This document shows, one piece after another, positions 23,217 through 23,240 of a stretch of 23,240 nt of DNA (position 1 is the first letter of the stretch; each line of letters begins with the position of its first letter). The stretch covers positions 1-23,240 of the forward strand of contig CAILUB010000225.1 in the NCBI GenBank assembly GCA_903837305.1, written 5' to 3'. Source of the DNA: an uncultured Cytophagaceae bacterium. Its GTDB lineage: Bacteria; Bacteroidota; Bacteroidia; Cytophagales; Spirosomataceae. The position numbers were made by a program, and so were the translations under genes. The notes beneath the pieces were generated by a model. It worked only from the letters and a program-made list of their open reading frames with translations. It made no database searches and was not told the origin of the DNA.

Positions 23217-23240
23217 ATGACTAGAGACAGGTTCAATGAC
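23217..23240 (+). CDS. Partial 5' end of an unidentified gene
   Basis: Eight codons (MTRDRFND) run off the window. The call depends on the matching promoter box upstream and the divergent placement to lpdA. Nothing can be said about function. Confidence 0.35.

Overview
The window (about 42% GC by eye) comes from a member of the Bacteroidota, most likely a Cytophagales/Spirosomataceae-type aerobic heterotroph. The evidence is: a type IX secretion (T9SS) C-terminal sorting domain; A-rich leaders with almost no Shine-Dalgarno sequences; several TAnnTTTG-type -7 promoter boxes; nuoL/nuoM of respiratory complex I; a sulfite/nitrite reductase carrying a HEPN-like C-terminus; and many lipoproteins and exported proteins. 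The genus is inference only.

Layout. 1-3110: the tail of a rightward cluster with a small two-helix membrane protein, an overlapping PstS-like substrate-binding lipoprotein and an exported TPR protein, resembling the distal part of the ExbB/ExbD-linked clusters of Bacteroidota. 3124-3897: a short-chain dehydrogenase whose 3' end overlaps, tail to tail, a leftward T9SS cargo protein (3878-6064). 6192-10541: a leftward unit nuoL-nuoM-(Tat-exported hydroxypyruvate-isomerase-like protein), detached from other nuo genes. 10576-12830: moaD (leftward) and moaA (rightward) diverge from a 36-bp interval, and moaA continues into a heptose-7-phosphate kinase gene. 12865-14557: a lipoprotein with a zinc-protease HExxH motif followed by a small secreted protein, reading leftward. 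14656-17906: a leftward operon of sulfite/nitrite reductase, siroheme-type uroporphyrinogen methyltransferase and a RidA-family protein. 18023-19492: an exported S10 serine carboxypeptidase. 19516-19603: tRNA-Ser(GGA). 19604-20038: a structured non-coding stretch with a terminator, a 19-bp inverted repeat, a tandem 66-nt repeat full of stem-loops, and a 36-bp dyad. 20039-21009: an Xre/MbcA-ParS antitoxin and RES toxin pair. 21096-21689: a secreted DUF1080 protein. 21741-23135: dihydrolipoyl dehydrogenase. The first eight codons of a possible rightward gene end the window.

How the genes work together: nuoL/nuoM supply proton-pumping subunits; Lpd supplies the E3 subunit of 2-oxoacid dehydrogenases; CobA makes the siroheme precursor for the adjacent reductase; MoaA and MoaD work in molybdenum cofactor synthesis; and the heptose kinase feeds LPS core synthesis. 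The most unusual stretch is tRNA-Ser to the RES toxin, where repeat-rich DNA and a near-perfect 36-bp dyad precede a toxin-antitoxin operon. Also notable are the HEPN-like tail of the reductase with an intact R-X6-H motif, a 17-bp dyad at the predicted start of its transcript, and the split placement of nuoLM.
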